Shown one piece after another: positions 38,624 through 47,522 of a stretch of 64,000 nucleotides of DNA (the first letter of the stretch is position 1; every line of letters begins with the position of its first letter). The DNA comes from Actinocorallia herbida (lineage in GTDB: Bacteria > Actinomycetota > Actinomycetes > Streptosporangiales > Streptosporangiaceae), in the NCBI RefSeq assembly GCF_003751225.1, contig NZ_RJKE01000001.1, forward strand, positions 2,728,001 through 2,792,000. Direction: 5' to 3'. The notes under the pieces are model-generated. The model was not told the DNA's origin. It saw nothing but the letters and a program-made list of their open reading frames with translations, and did not search any database. The translations under genes and the position numbers were made by a program.

Positions 38624-39652
38624 GTGGCCGAGGAGCGGGTCGTGCGGCTGCAGGACGTGGCGGCGCTGGCCGGGGTGTCGGCGGCGACGGCGTCGCGGGT
38701 GCTGAACAACGAGAGCGGCCGGCGGGTCCGCGACGAGCTGCGGCTGCGGGTCGAGGCGGCCGCACGGGAGCTGGGATACGCGCCCAATCCGCACGCCCGG
38801 GCGCTGTCGAGGTCGGAGTCCGACCTGGTGGGCCTCATCGTCCACGACGTCGCCGATCCGTACTTCGCCGCGATCGCCTCGGGCGTGATGCGGCTGGCCG
38901 GCGAACGCGGGCTGCTGGTGTTCCTGGGCAGCACGTTCCGGGATCCGGAGCGGGAGATCGAGTTCGTCGCCGCGCTGCGCGGGCAGCGGGTCCGGGCGAT
39001 CGTGCTGGCCGGCAGCCGGGTGGCCTCCCGGAAGCTCAACGAGCGCCTGGCCGCCGAGGTGGGGCAGGTGCAGGCGGCCGGCGGGCGGATCGCGATCATC
39101 GGACAGGACCGGTTGAACGCGGACGCGGTGCTGCCCGACAACCGGGGCGGGGCGCGCCTGCTGGCCGAGGAGATGCTGCGTCTTGGCCACCGGAGCTTCG
39201 CCGTGCTGGCCGGGCAGCGGACGCTCGTCACCGCGAACGAGCGCATGGCGGGTTTCCTCGCCCCGCTGAAGGAGGCGGGCCTGACCGCCGACGTCCTCTA
39301 CTCCGACTTCACCCGGGACGGCGGCCACGCCGCGGCCGCCCGTCTGGTGGCCGAGGACAGGCTTCCCACCTGCGTGTTCGCGGTCAACGACGTGATGGCG
39401 ATCGGCGCCCTGACGGCCCTGCGCGAGCGCGGTGTGCCGGTGCCGGACCGGGTCTCGGTCGCGGGTTTCGACGACATCCCGGCCGTCCGCGACCAGGTGC
39501 CCTCGCTCACGACGGTGCGCCTGCCCCTGGAGTACATGGGCGAGCGGGTCCTGGAACTCGCGCTCGCCGGCCGGTCCGGCCGCGGGCCGACCCTGCTCAC
39601 CGTGCCCGGCGAGGTCGTGCTGCGCGACAGCACCGCTCCGCCCGCCTCCTGA
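38624..39652 (+). CDS. LacI family transcriptional regulator
   Basis: 342 residues from GTG 38624 (AGGGGGCGGGG upstream). The longer open frame would place the HTH far inside. N-terminal LacI HTH VRLQDVAALAGVSAATASRVLNN with hinge region ELGYAPNPHARALS, then a PBP1-like sensor (VGLIVHDVADPYFAAIASGVMRLAGERG; FAVNDVMAIGALTALRERGVPVPDRVSVAGFDD; LTTVRLPLEYMG). Recognition sites: GGAAAnCGnTTTCC upstream of itself and of the dehydrogenase operon 104 bp downstream. The inducer is presumably a sugar or sugar acid processed by that operon. Confidence 0.93.
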   Translation: MAEERVVRLQDVAALAGVSAATASRVLNNESGRRVRDELRLRVEAAARELGYAPNPHARALSRSESDLVGLIVHDVADPYFAAIASGVMRLAGERGLLVFLGSTFRDPEREIEFVAALRGQRVRAIVLAGSRVASRKLNERLAAEVGQVQAAGGRIAIIGQDRLNADAVLPDNRGGARLLAEEMLRLGHRSFAVLAGQRTLVTANERMAGFLAPLKEAGLTADVLYSDFTRDGGHAAAARLVAEDRLPTCVFAVNDVMAIGALTALRERGVPVPDRVSVAGFDDIPAVRDQVPSLTTVRLPLEYMGERVLELALAGRSGRGPTLLTVPGEVVLRDSTAPPAS

Positions 39653-39695
39653 GCGCACCCGCGCCGCCGTTCCCCCCTTCCAGCCGACGACCGGC

Positions 39696-39747
39696 TTGAC
39701 GCGCCGTCCGCTCAGAACTTAGCCTCTTGGAAATCGATTTCCAAGAG
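39696..39747 (+). promoter_or_regulatory. Promoter with perfect 24-bp LacI palindrome
   Basis: -35 TTGACG (39696-39701), 18-bp spacer, -10 TAGCCT (39720-39725). The palindrome 39724-39747 (half CTCTTGGAAATC, centre CG, perfect over 24 bp) overlaps the -10 and ends 8 bp before the ATG of the Gfo/Idh/MocA gene, covering the ribosome-binding region. Expected to give tight repression. Confidence 0.88.
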
Positions 39748-39755
39748 AGGTTCCC

Positions 39756-40898
39756 ATGCGAACGATCAACGTGATCATGAACGGCGTGACGGGGCGGATG
39801 GGCTACCGCCAGCATCTGGTGCGGTCGGTCCTGGCGATCCGCGAGCAGGGCGGCGTCCTGCTCGCCGACGGGTCCCGCGTGATGCTCGACCCGATCCTCG
39901 TCGGGCGCAGCGAGGCGAGGCTGAAGGAGATCGCCGACCGGCACGGGCTGCGGCGCTACACCACCGACCTGGAGTCCGCGCTGGCGGACGGCACCGGCAT
40001 CTACTTCGACGCCCAGATCACCCAGACGCGGGAGAAGGCGATCCTCGCCGCGATCGCCGCGGGCTGGGACGTCTACACCGAGAAGCCGACCGCCGAGTCG
40101 GTGGAGGGCGCGCTGAAGCTGGCCAGGGCCGCCGCCGATGCCGGCGTCCGCAACGGCGTGGTGCACGACAAGCTCTACCTGCCGGGCCTGGTGAAGCTCA
40201 AGCGCCTCCTCGACTCCGGATTCTTCGGCCGGGTGCTGTCGGTGCGCGGCGAGTTCGGCTACTGGGTGTTCGAAGGCGACTGGCAGAAGGCGCAGCGGCC
40301 CAGCTGGAACTACCGCAAGGAGGACGGCGGCGGCATCACCGTCGACATGTTCTGCCACTGGAACTACGTCCTGGAGAACCTCTTCGGCGACGTCCAGGCG
40401 GTGACGGCCAAGGTCGCCACGCACATCCCCACCCGATTCGACGAGAGGGGCGAGAGCTACGAGGCGACCGCCGACGACGCCGCCTACGGCATCTTCGAGC
40501 TGGACGGCGGGATCATCGCCCAGCTCAACTCCTCCTGGGCGGTGCGGGTCTACCGGGACGAGCTGGTGGAGTTCCAGGTCGACGGCACCGAGGGCAGCGC
40601 CGTCGCGGGCCTGCGCGACTGCCGGGTCCAGCACCGGGTGAACACGCCGATGCCGGTGTGGAACCCCGACCTGCCGGTGACCGAGCCGTTCCGCGACCAG
40701 TGGCTCGAGGTGCCCGACAACGCCGACCTGGACAACGGCTTCAAGGCGCAGTGGGAGCAGTTCGTCCGGCACGTCGCCGAGGGCGCGCCGCACCCGTACG
40801 ACTTCCTGTCCGGGGTCCGCGGCATCCAGCTCGCCGAGCTCGGGCTGCGGTCGTCGGCCGAGGGCCGCCGCGTGGAGATCCCGGCGGTGGAGCTGTGA
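39756..40898 (+). CDS. Gfo/Idh/MocA family oxidoreductase
   Basis: 380 residues. N-terminal Rossmann domain MRTINVIMNGVTGRMGYRQHLVRSV (GxxxxMG variant), with cofactor/substrate motif YTEKPTAESVEGAL near residue 108 (the EKP triad), and a C-terminal beta-sheet domain starting near 140 with SWNYRKEDGGGITVDMFCHW. Members oxidise a sugar, cyclitol or sugar acid hydroxyl with NAD(P). First gene of a four-gene operon directly behind the LacI operator; its stop overlaps the DUF993 start (GTGA). Confidence 0.9.
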   Translation: MRTINVIMNGVTGRMGYRQHLVRSVLAIREQGGVLLADGSRVMLDPILVGRSEARLKEIADRHGLRRYTTDLESALADGTGIYFDAQITQTREKAILAAIAAGWDVYTEKPTAESVEGALKLARAAADAGVRNGVVHDKLYLPGLVKLKRLLDSGFFGRVLSVRGEFGYWVFEGDWQKAQRPSWNYRKEDGGGITVDMFCHWNYVLENLFGDVQAVTAKVATHIPTRFDERGESYEATADDAAYGIFELDGGIIAQLNSSWAVRVYRDELVEFQVDGTEGSAVAGLRDCRVQHRVNTPMPVWNPDLPVTEPFRDQWLEVPDNADLDNGFKAQWEQFVRHVAEGAPHPYDFLSGVRGIQLAELGLRSSAEGRRVEIPAVEL

Positions 40899-42052
40899 CG
40901 TCGCTCTGGCTGCCGGACGAGAACGGCGGCTCCGTCCACACCCTCGGCGCCCCGGCCGACTGGACGCCGCCGCCGGGACCGCCGAAGTCCCGTGTCGTGT
41001 ACGCCGCCGCGCACGTGGTGGCCGACCCGCTCGGCGACAACGTGCCCGGCGCGCCGGCCGCGATCGACTGGGAGACCACCCTGAACTTCCGCCGCCACCT
41101 GTGGGCTCAGGGATTCGGCGTCGCGGACGCGATGGACACCGCCCAGCGGGGCATGGGCCTGGACTGGGCCGCGACCGCCGAGCTGATCCGCCGCAGCGCC
41201 GCCGAGGCCCGTGCGTGCGGGGGAGCGGTCGCGGTCGGCGTCGGCACCGACCACCTCCCGGCCGGACCGCACCCCCTCGACCGGATCGTCGAGGCGTACC
41301 TGGAGCAGCTCGCGGTGGCCGAGGACGCGGGCGCCGGCGTCATCCTCATGGCCGGCCGCGCGCTGGCGGCCACCGCCCGGTCCGCGGACGACTATCTGGA
41401 CGTGTACCGCCGGGTGATCGGCCAGTGCGGAGGCAAGGTGATCCTGCACTGGCTCGGGGAGGCGTTCGACCCGGCTTTGCGCGGCTACTGGGGTTCCACC
41501 GACATCGGCGCCGCGACCACGACGTTCCTGGACCTGATCAAGGAGAACCCCGGCAAGGTCGACGGCGTCAAGGTGTCCCTGCTGGACGCCGGCCACGAGA
41601 TCGCGCTGCGGCGCTCCCTCCCCGAAGGCGTCCGCCTGTACACCGGCGACGATTTCCACTACCCCGAGCTGATCCGCGGCGACGGGTCCGGCCACTCCGA
41701 CGCGCTGCTGGGCATCTTCGCCGGCATCGCCCCGGTCGCGGCCCGCGCCCTCCACGCCCTCGACCAGGGCGATCTGGACGCCTACGACGCCCTTCTCGCC
41801 CCTACCGTGCCGCTGTCCCGGCATGTCTTCGCCGCCCCCACTCCGTACTACAAGACCGGCATCGCCTTCCTGGCGTGGCTCGCCGGGCTGCAGCCCGGTT
41901 TCGTCATGGTCGGCGGCCTTCAGTCGGGCCGCAGCGTCCTGCACCTGGCCCGGACGTTCCGGCTCGCCGACGCCGCGGGGCTGCTGCCCGACCCCGACCT
42001 CGCCGCGGCCCGCATGCGGTCGCTGCTCGAGACGGCAGGACTCGCCCGATGA
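40895..42052 (+). CDS. DUF993 (dihydrodipicolinate-synthase-like) protein
   Basis: 385 residues from GTG 40895 overlapping the upstream stop. A DUF993 protein with a TIM-barrel aldolase look: WGAQGFGVADAMDTAQRGMGLDW-like N-terminal barrel, DAGAGVILMAGRAL, GGKVILHWLGEAFDP, a likely Schiff-base Lys in KVDGVKVSLLD, and PYYKTGIAFLAWLAG near the end. By analogy with the DHDPS/NanA superfamily it may cleave or condense a keto acid or keto sugar, but no activity is established for the family to my knowledge. Coupled to the Gfo/Idh/MocA and isomerase genes. Confidence 0.85.
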   Translation: MTSLWLPDENGGSVHTLGAPADWTPPPGPPKSRVVYAAAHVVADPLGDNVPGAPAAIDWETTLNFRRHLWAQGFGVADAMDTAQRGMGLDWAATAELIRRSAAEARACGGAVAVGVGTDHLPAGPHPLDRIVEAYLEQLAVAEDAGAGVILMAGRALAATARSADDYLDVYRRVIGQCGGKVILHWLGEAFDPALRGYWGSTDIGAATTTFLDLIKENPGKVDGVKVSLLDAGHEIALRRSLPEGVRLYTGDDFHYPELIRGDGSGHSDALLGIFAGIAPVAARALHALDQGDLDAYDALLAPTVPLSRHVFAAPTPYYKTGIAFLAWLAGLQPGFVMVGGLQSGRSVLHLARTFRLADAAGLLPDPDLAAARMRSLLETAGLAR

Positions 42053-42957
42053 CCGAAACCGTGAATTCCGCCGCGCCCGAACCCGACGTCCCGTCCGGCC
42101 GTCCGGCGGCCATGCCCACCCCCGGGCCGGGCGACCCGCGGCTGCGCAGGCTGTCGCTGAACCAGAAGACGACCGAGCGGTGGGGCGTCCAGGACGCGGT
42201 CGCCGGATGCGTCGCCGCCGGCGTGGAGGCGATCGGCCTGTGGCGGGAACCCGTCCAGGAGTACGGGGTGAAGGCCAGCGCGAAGCTCGTCGCCGACGCC
42301 GGGTTGCGCGTGTCCTCGCTGTGCCGCGGCGGCTTCCTCACCGCACCCGACCCCGACGCCTGGCAGCGGGCCCTGGCCGACAACCGGCGCGCGATCGACG
42401 AGGCCGCCGAACTCGGCGCCGGATGCCTGGTCCTGGTCGTCGGCGGTCTCCCGCCCGGCTCCCGCGACCTGCCCGCGGCCCGCGCCCGGGTGGCCGAAGC
42501 CCTCGACCTGCTCGTTCCCCATGCCCTGGCGCGGAACGTGCGGCTGGCGCTGGAGCCCATGCACCCGATCTACACCGCCGACCGGGGCGTGCTCGCCACC
42601 CTCGGCGAGGCCCTGGATCTGGCCGAACGGTTCCCCGCCGCCGCCGTGGGCGTGGTCGCCGACTCCTTCCACGTCTGGTGGGATCCGCAGCTGCCCGCCC
42701 AGCTCGCCCGGGCGGGGCAGCGGATCGCCAGTGTCCAGCTGGCGGACTGGATCACCCCGCTGCCGCCCGACGCGCTGCTGTCGCGCGGCATGCTCGGGGA
42801 CGGCCACATCGACCTGCGGGGCTTCGTCGCGCTCGCCGACGAAGCCGGCTACACCGGCGACATCGAGGTCGAGATCTTCAATGCCGACGTATGGGCCGCC
42901 GACGGCGCCCGCACCCTCGCCACGGTGTGCCGCCGCTGGGTCGAGTACGTGATCTGA
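42049..42957 (+). CDS. Sugar phosphate isomerase/epimerase (TIM barrel)
   Basis: 302 residues, ATGA overlap with the DUF993 gene. A ~35-residue Pro-rich leader precedes the barrel; an internal start is possible. Barrel landmarks: RWGVQDAVAGCVAAGVEAIGLWREPV, LVVGGLPPGSRDLPAARARVAEAL, VRLALEPMHPIYTADRGVL (metal Glu), VGVVADSFHVWWDP (metal Asp/His), MLGDGHIDLRGFVALADEAGYTGDIEVEIFN (final Glu). Likely isomerises the oxidised product of the Gfo/Idh/MocA enzyme. The trio with DUF993 recurs in actinomycetes; pathway unnamed as far as I know. Confidence 0.87.
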   Translation: MTETVNSAAPEPDVPSGRPAAMPTPGPGDPRLRRLSLNQKTTERWGVQDAVAGCVAAGVEAIGLWREPVQEYGVKASAKLVADAGLRVSSLCRGGFLTAPDPDAWQRALADNRRAIDEAAELGAGCLVLVVGGLPPGSRDLPAARARVAEALDLLVPHALARNVRLALEPMHPIYTADRGVLATLGEALDLAERFPAAAVGVVADSFHVWWDPQLPAQLARAGQRIASVQLADWITPLPPDALLSRGMLGDGHIDLRGFVALADEAGYTGDIEVEIFNADVWAADGARTLATVCRRWVEYVI

Positions 42958-42969
42958 AAGGCCGGACAC

Positions 42970-44184
42970 ATGATCGTCTCCCCTTCCCGTCCCCCGCGCT
43001 CCGGGTCCGTCGTGGTCTGCCTCGACAAGTTCCGCGGATCGGCGACCGCCTCGCAGGCGTGCGCATGGCTCGCCGCGGGGATCAGGGCCGCCGCACCCGA
43101 GGTGACGGTCGTGGAACGTCCCCTCGCCGACGGAGGCGAGGGGACGGTCGAGGCGCTGGCGACCGTCGGCTACTCCCTCGACCGGGTCACCGTCATGGGC
43201 CCGGTCGAGGGCATGACGGTCTCCGCGGCACTCGCGGTCCGCGGCACCGAAGCCGTCGTCGAACTCGCCCAGGCATCCGGCCTCGACCTGATCACGGACG
43301 CCGCGGGCGCCCCCCTCACCTCCACCACCTATGGGACGGGCCAGCTCGTCCGCAGGGCACTCGACCTCGGCTGCACCCGGATCGTCCTCGCCGTCGGCGG
43401 CAGCGCCACCACCGACGGCGGCGCGGGGATGCTCACCGCTCTGGGCGCGAGACCGTACGACGAGTTCGGCGCGCGGCTTCCCCTCGGCGGCGGGTATCTG
43501 CGCGACGTCGCCTCCCTGGACCTGTCGGACCTCGACCCGCGGTTGTCCTCCGTCGAGTTCGTCCTGGCCGCCGACGTCGACAGCCCCCTCCTCGGCCCGG
43601 AAGGAGCCGCCCAGGTCTTCGCCCCCCAGAAGGGGGCGGGTCCGGCCGAGATCAGGCGGCTGGAAGCCGGACTCGAAAGGTTCGCCGACCTGATGGTGCT
43701 TCACACGGGCCGGGACCACAGGTCCAGTCCGGGAGCCGGTGCCGCCGGGGGCACCGGCTTCGCGGCCCTCACCGCCTTGCAGGCGCGGTGGCGGCGGGGG
43801 TCGGCCTTCATGCTGGCCGAACTCGGCCTCGCCCGCCTCCTCCGGAACGCCGCGCTGTGCGTGGTCGGCGAAGGACGGTTCGACGACCAGTCCCTGCGTG
43901 GCAAGGCCCCCTACGGCGCCATGACCCTGGCCCGCCATGCCGGAGTCCCCGTCAGCCTGGTCGCGGGCGACATCGCCCTGCCGGACCCCCGCCCCCGACC
44001 CCTCGGCACGATCACCGCCTACTCGCTGCTCGAACTGGCGGGCAGCCCGGAAGCGTCCTTCACCCGGACCGAAGCCCTCCTGCACACCATCGGCGAGCGC
44101 ATCGCGGCCGCCCTGGACCGGGCCCGGCCCGCCGGAAGCACGGCCGGCCTGCCCGAAGGTGAGGGGGCAGGCTCGCGCGGGTGA
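42970..44184 (+). CDS. Glycerate kinase (GarK/GlxK type)
   Basis: 404 residues, ATG 42970, 12 bp after the previous stop (GAAAGG upstream). Family landmarks: CLDKFRGSATASQACAWLAAGIRAA, ADGGEGTVEAL, YGTGQLVRRALDLGCTRIVLAVGGSATTDGGAGML, GEGRFDDQSLRGKAP. It phosphorylates D-glycerate to 2-phosphoglycerate (or 3-PG), feeding glycolysis. As the last operon gene it tells us that the LacI-controlled pathway yields glycerate, or that glycerate/tartronate semialdehyde is an intermediate. A low-complexity tail follows residue 385. Convergent with DUF2330, 17 bp apart. Confidence 0.92.
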   Translation: MIVSPSRPPRSGSVVVCLDKFRGSATASQACAWLAAGIRAAAPEVTVVERPLADGGEGTVEALATVGYSLDRVTVMGPVEGMTVSAALAVRGTEAVVELAQASGLDLITDAAGAPLTSTTYGTGQLVRRALDLGCTRIVLAVGGSATTDGGAGMLTALGARPYDEFGARLPLGGGYLRDVASLDLSDLDPRLSSVEFVLAADVDSPLLGPEGAAQVFAPQKGAGPAEIRRLEAGLERFADLMVLHTGRDHRSSPGAGAAGGTGFAALTALQARWRRGSAFMLAELGLARLLRNAALCVVGEGRFDDQSLRGKAPYGAMTLARHAGVPVSLVAGDIALPDPRPRPLGTITAYSLLELAGSPEASFTRTEALLHTIGERIAAALDRARPAGSTAGLPEGEGAGSRG

Positions 44185-44201
44185 TGGCCGGAGGCACCTC
44201 T

Positions 44202-45233
44202 TCAGGCCCCAGCCGGCCGGCGGCGGCGCAGCATCACGAGGGTGCCGGCGAGCAGGGCCGAGGCCAGGAGGACCAAGGGGAGGGCGGACTTCGGCCACGG
44301 AGAGTGGACGTATTCGGTGACCGTCACGACCGCGCGGTAGGGCTCATCGGTCGCGGAGCGGGTGAGGCGGATGTCGTCGGTGATCTGCGCCGGATTGAAA
44401 TGCCCGTCGTAGCGGGTCAGGAAGCGCGGGCCGGCCAACGCCGCGGACAGCGCCGGGTACTGCGGGTCCGGCTTCACCTCGCCCGCGAACGTCAGGTCGG
44501 GCGCGCCGCCCCCGGGCGCGGGATTGCTGATGTCCGTCCGGTGGTCGGCGAGCACGTACAGGCGCAGCGGCTGGCCGTCCTCGGCCGTGGCCGACAGCCG
44601 CATCGGGTAGACCGGCGTGTCGGTCTCGAACGCCAGCCGCATCGGCGGCAGCCCGGCTTCGAGGCTGCCGGAGGCCGGGGCCAGGCGCACCGCGACGACG
44701 AGCCACCCCTCCGCGAGGTACGGTCCGAGCGCGCCGCCGAGCTCGGCGGGGAGCGTGAAGTCGTTGTCGTCCAGCCAGCGCGACACGGCGGTGGCGTCGG
44801 TGCCGGAGAGCTGGGCGACCTCGTAGGGCCCGACCTCGACGTGGTCGACGACGGTGGCGCCGCCATCGGACCCCGGGGGCGCACCCGCGCCGTCCCCGTC
44901 CACCGTCACCTGCCGCACCTCGACGGCCGGGCGGCTGATCCGGTCGAGGTCGGTGAACAGCTCCCCGTCGGCCACCTCGAACCGGGCGCGCGCGGGAACC
45001 GGCATCAGGAACGCCGCCTGGGCCGCCTCGGACCGCGCCTGCACCGAAAGGGTGATCGACTCGGTGCGGCCGTCGAGTTCCACCAGCGCGGTCTCCCGCT
45101 GCGCGCGCAACGTCTCATCGGCGACGAACGCCCCGCAGGCACAGGCCCGAGACATCGCGGGATCAACTGCCATCAACGTGCCGGCCAGCGCGACCACCAC
45201 CGCGCCGCGGCCTACCCTACGCCCGGTTCCCAT
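44202..45233 (-). CDS. DUF2330 domain membrane protein
   Basis: 343 residues from ATG 45233 (weak GGGG upstream). Signal peptide residues 1-28, then the hallmark CACGAFVADE, and a large extracytoplasmic domain with EVGPYEVAQLSGTDATAVSRWLDDNDF and FLTRYDGHFNPAQITDDIRL. It ends in one C-terminal TM (LPLVLLASALLAGTLVMLRRRR). This is the architecture of actinobacterial DUF2330 proteins, type I membrane proteins of unknown role. The Cys pair near the mature N-terminus is conserved in the family. Confidence 0.85.
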   Translation of the reverse strand: MGTGRRVGRGAVVVALAGTLMAVDPAMSRACACGAFVADETLRAQRETALVELDGRTESITLSVQARSEAAQAAFLMPVPARARFEVADGELFTDLDRISRPAVEVRQVTVDGDGAGAPPGSDGGATVVDHVEVGPYEVAQLSGTDATAVSRWLDDNDFTLPAELGGALGPYLAEGWLVVAVRLAPASGSLEAGLPPMRLAFETDTPVYPMRLSATAEDGQPLRLYVLADHRTDISNPAPGGGAPDLTFAGEVKPDPQYPALSAALAGPRFLTRYDGHFNPAQITDDIRLTRSATDEPYRAVVTVTEYVHSPWPKSALPLVLLASALLAGTLVMLRRRRPAGA

Positions 45234-46112
45234 GCCCCATCGGACGCCCCCCACCACGATCCGGTTCGCCCCTCCAGCCCGTCCGCCGTGCTCCTCCGAG
45301 CCTCCGGCCGAGCCAACGGCCGTTTCCTTCCGCCCGGCGGAAGGCTTGCGGGCGAGGTCTGCTCTCTTCCGTACCCGCACAGGACGAGTCCACGGCCGTC
45401 TCGTCGGGATGGGACGCCTGGCCGGGGTGGTCCGGGGTCGGCATCCGGCACCTCGATGCGCAGGCTTCGCGGGGATCGGACGGCCGCGGCTCCACCCGGG
45501 GCGTCCCCTCGGCCGCCGAGAAGAGGCCGCGCCTGCGGATGGTGCCACCGGGGCTCACCCGCGGCGGGTGGTTCCGCGCGCTCGTGCAGAGCCGTGGCGG
45601 CCGTGTGCGTGAAGAGTGAAGACCTGGCGGAGCGGAATCGGGACCGCGTTGCGATCGTCGGCGGGCCGAGCAGCCGCGGCGCCGAGTTCCGGCGGCTGTC
45701 GCGGAAACAGGCGAACCCGGCGAGCCGGTCCGCGCGTTCGGCCGCTGATCAAGGCCGGCTCTTCGGTACGCCGCTCCGTGACGCGCAGAGAGGCCGCGAC
45801 CTGCGACGGATCGGGCCGACGCGCCGTCGACCACCCTGCGACCGTGGAAGAGCACGATCTGACCCGGCAGCGATGTCCCCTACGGCATGACCGGTCCGGA
45901 GGCGGTCCCTGTCCGAACGGGTCGTGGCCACCCCGAAGTCCTGGCTGTTCTTCGTGAACGAGCAGCGCGCGTCCCCTGCGAACTCCACTGTGATCGTCAC
46001 CGGAGACGACCACGGTAGAGGGTCTGCTGAAGTACGACTTCACGGCGACCGCGCCGAACCGGCGCCATGTCGGGGGCTCACCTGTCTCCCGCTCGGAGCG
46101 GGGGGGTGGGGG
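45234..46112. other. Gene-poor stretch with possible decayed coding remnant
   Basis: 879 bp without a supported gene. Codon bias is lost here and GC is lower in 45600-46060. A short frame on the minus strand (46000 down to 45749, MTITVEFAGDARCSFTKNSQDFGV) and one on the plus strand (45924-46451) cross each other but neither has a ribosome-binding site or a recognisable family. This looks like worn-down coding sequence, but I cannot identify the ancestor. Confidence 0.4.
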
Positions 46113-46793
46113 TCACCGGAGGCCGAGGGTGGTGGCCATTTGGGCGGTGGCGTGGTGGAAGAGGGGGGTGGCGGGGTCGGCGGAGCCGGTGAACTGGCCG
46201 AAGAGTTCGAAGGTGATCAGGCCGAAGAGCTGGGACCAGGCGATGAGGAGGCGGGCGACGTCCGCGGGGGCCAGGGCCACGCCTGTGCCGGCGATGACCG
46301 TGTTCATCTGGGTCTCCAGGGCGGGATCCAGGGGGGTGGGGGAGGCGGGGTGCAGGGGGCCGGCGGCCAGGAGGATCTCGGCGCAGCGGCGGACGACGCG
46401 GGTTCCCGGATCCAGGGTCTCGGCCGGGGCCCGGTAGCCGGGGACGGGTGAGCCGTAGAGCAGGGCGTACTCGTGTGGGTGCGCCTTGGCCCAGTCCCGC
46501 ACCGCCGCGCAGACCAGCAGCCAGCGTTCGCGGGGCGCGGCTTGCGGGGGGTCGGCGTTCTCGGCGGCGTCGCCCAGCGCGTTGTAGGCGTCGATGATGA
46601 GGGCCGTCAGGAGGTCGTCCCGGCTGGGGAAGTACCGGTAGATCGCCGAGGAGGCCATGCCGAGCGCGCGGGCGACCGCGCGCAGGGAGAGCTGCGCGGA
46701 GCCGGCCTCGGCGAGTTGCCGCCTGGCCTCCTGCTTGATCTCGTGGGTCAGTTCGGCGCGGGCCCTCTCCCGGGCGGTGCGGATCGCGGTCAT
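46113..46793 (-). CDS. TetR family transcriptional regulator (WHG-domain type)
   Basis: 226 residues from ATG 46793 (MTAIRTARERARAELTHEI); the open frame up to 46886 overlaps the operators and is unlikely. HTH: IKQEARRQLAEAGSAQLSLRAVARALGMASSAIYRYFPSRDDLLTALI. The C-terminal part (WLLVCAAVRDWAKAHPHEYALLYGSPVPGYRAP) is the TetR_C WHG-type domain. Divergent from the deazaflavin oxidoreductase at 46909, with two GAGCAnTGnTC boxes between; probable autorepressor and repressor of that gene. Confidence 0.88.
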   Translation of the reverse strand: MTAIRTARERARAELTHEIKQEARRQLAEAGSAQLSLRAVARALGMASSAIYRYFPSRDDLLTALIIDAYNALGDAAENADPPQAAPRERWLLVCAAVRDWAKAHPHEYALLYGSPVPGYRAPAETLDPGTRVVRRCAEILLAAGPLHPASPTPLDPALETQMNTVIAGTGVALAPADVARLLIAWSQLFGLITFELFGQFTGSADPATPLFHHATAQMATTLGLR

Positions 46794-46828
46794 GCGCCCC
46801 AGTCTTTCAGAGCGTACGACTGAAAAGA

Positions 46829-46891
46829 GAGCAGTGTTCTTGCAACTGTGACCCAAAGCGTGTTCACTGTACTTAAGAGAGAGCACTGCTC
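46829..46891. promoter_or_regulatory. Paired TetR boxes between divergent genes
   Basis: GAGCAGTGTTC (46829-46839) and the perfect odd-centred palindrome GAGCACTGCTC (46881-46891), each preceded by AGA, 52 bp (about five turns) apart. The first lies 36 bp before the TetR start and the second 18 bp before the ATG of the oxidoreductase. Confidence 0.7.
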
Positions 46892-46908
46892 ACAAAGGAG
46901 AACATCGC

Positions 46909-47367
46909 ATGCGCTATGTCGAGGCCGGTCGGTCCGGGAACCTCCTCAACCGGGTCGTCGGCTGGCTCACCGGCCGCGGTCTGAGCCTCTGGGGCAGTCA
47001 GCTCGTGGCCGTCAGGGGCCGCAAGAGCGGGGAATGGCGGACCAACCCGGTCAATCCCCTGACCATGGACGGCGAGCGCTACCTCGTTGCTCCGCGCGGG
47101 CACACCCAATGGGTGCGCAATCTGCGGGCCGCCGAAGGCCGTGGCGAACTGCGCCTCGGCTCGCGGGTCGAGCCGTTCACCGCGGTCGAGGTGCCCGACG
47201 AGGGCAAGCCGCAGATCCTGCGCGCCTACCTCGAGCGCTGGAAGTTCGAGGTGGGCCTGTTCTTCGAGGGGCTCGACCACCACTCCTCCGACGCCGACCT
47301 GCTGCGCGTCGCCTCGGGCTACCCCGTCTTCCGCCTCACCTCGGCACGGTACGAGGCCGCATCCTGA
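46909..47367 (+). CDS. Nitroreductase-family deazaflavin (F420)-dependent oxidoreductase
   Basis: 152 residues from ATG 46909 (AAAGGAG upstream). Ddn-like split barrel: LTTVGRKSG-like block appears as VAVRGRKSGEWRTNPVNPLTMDGERYLVAPRGHTQWVRNLRAAEGRGELRLG. This segment binds F420 in the mycobacterial Ddn relatives, enzymes that reduce quinones or nitro drugs at the membrane. Controlled by the divergent TetR gene. Substrate unknown. Confidence 0.88.
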   Translation: MRYVEAGRSGNLLNRVVGWLTGRGLSLWGSQLVAVRGRKSGEWRTNPVNPLTMDGERYLVAPRGHTQWVRNLRAAEGRGELRLGSRVEPFTAVEVPDEGKPQILRAYLERWKFEVGLFFEGLDHHSSDADLLRVASGYPVFRLTSARYEAAS

Positions 47368-47522
47368 GCAGCCCGCGGCACCCGTGGCGTCGCACGGCCG
47401 GCCTTGGTCGGCAGGGCCGATCCGTCCAGAGGATCCCAAAGATTGTCGCGTTCGGGAAGAGCGGCGAGGGGCGCCCGTCCGGCTGAGGACTCGGCAGTTC
47501 CGGGGTCGTCCTGGGTGCGGGA

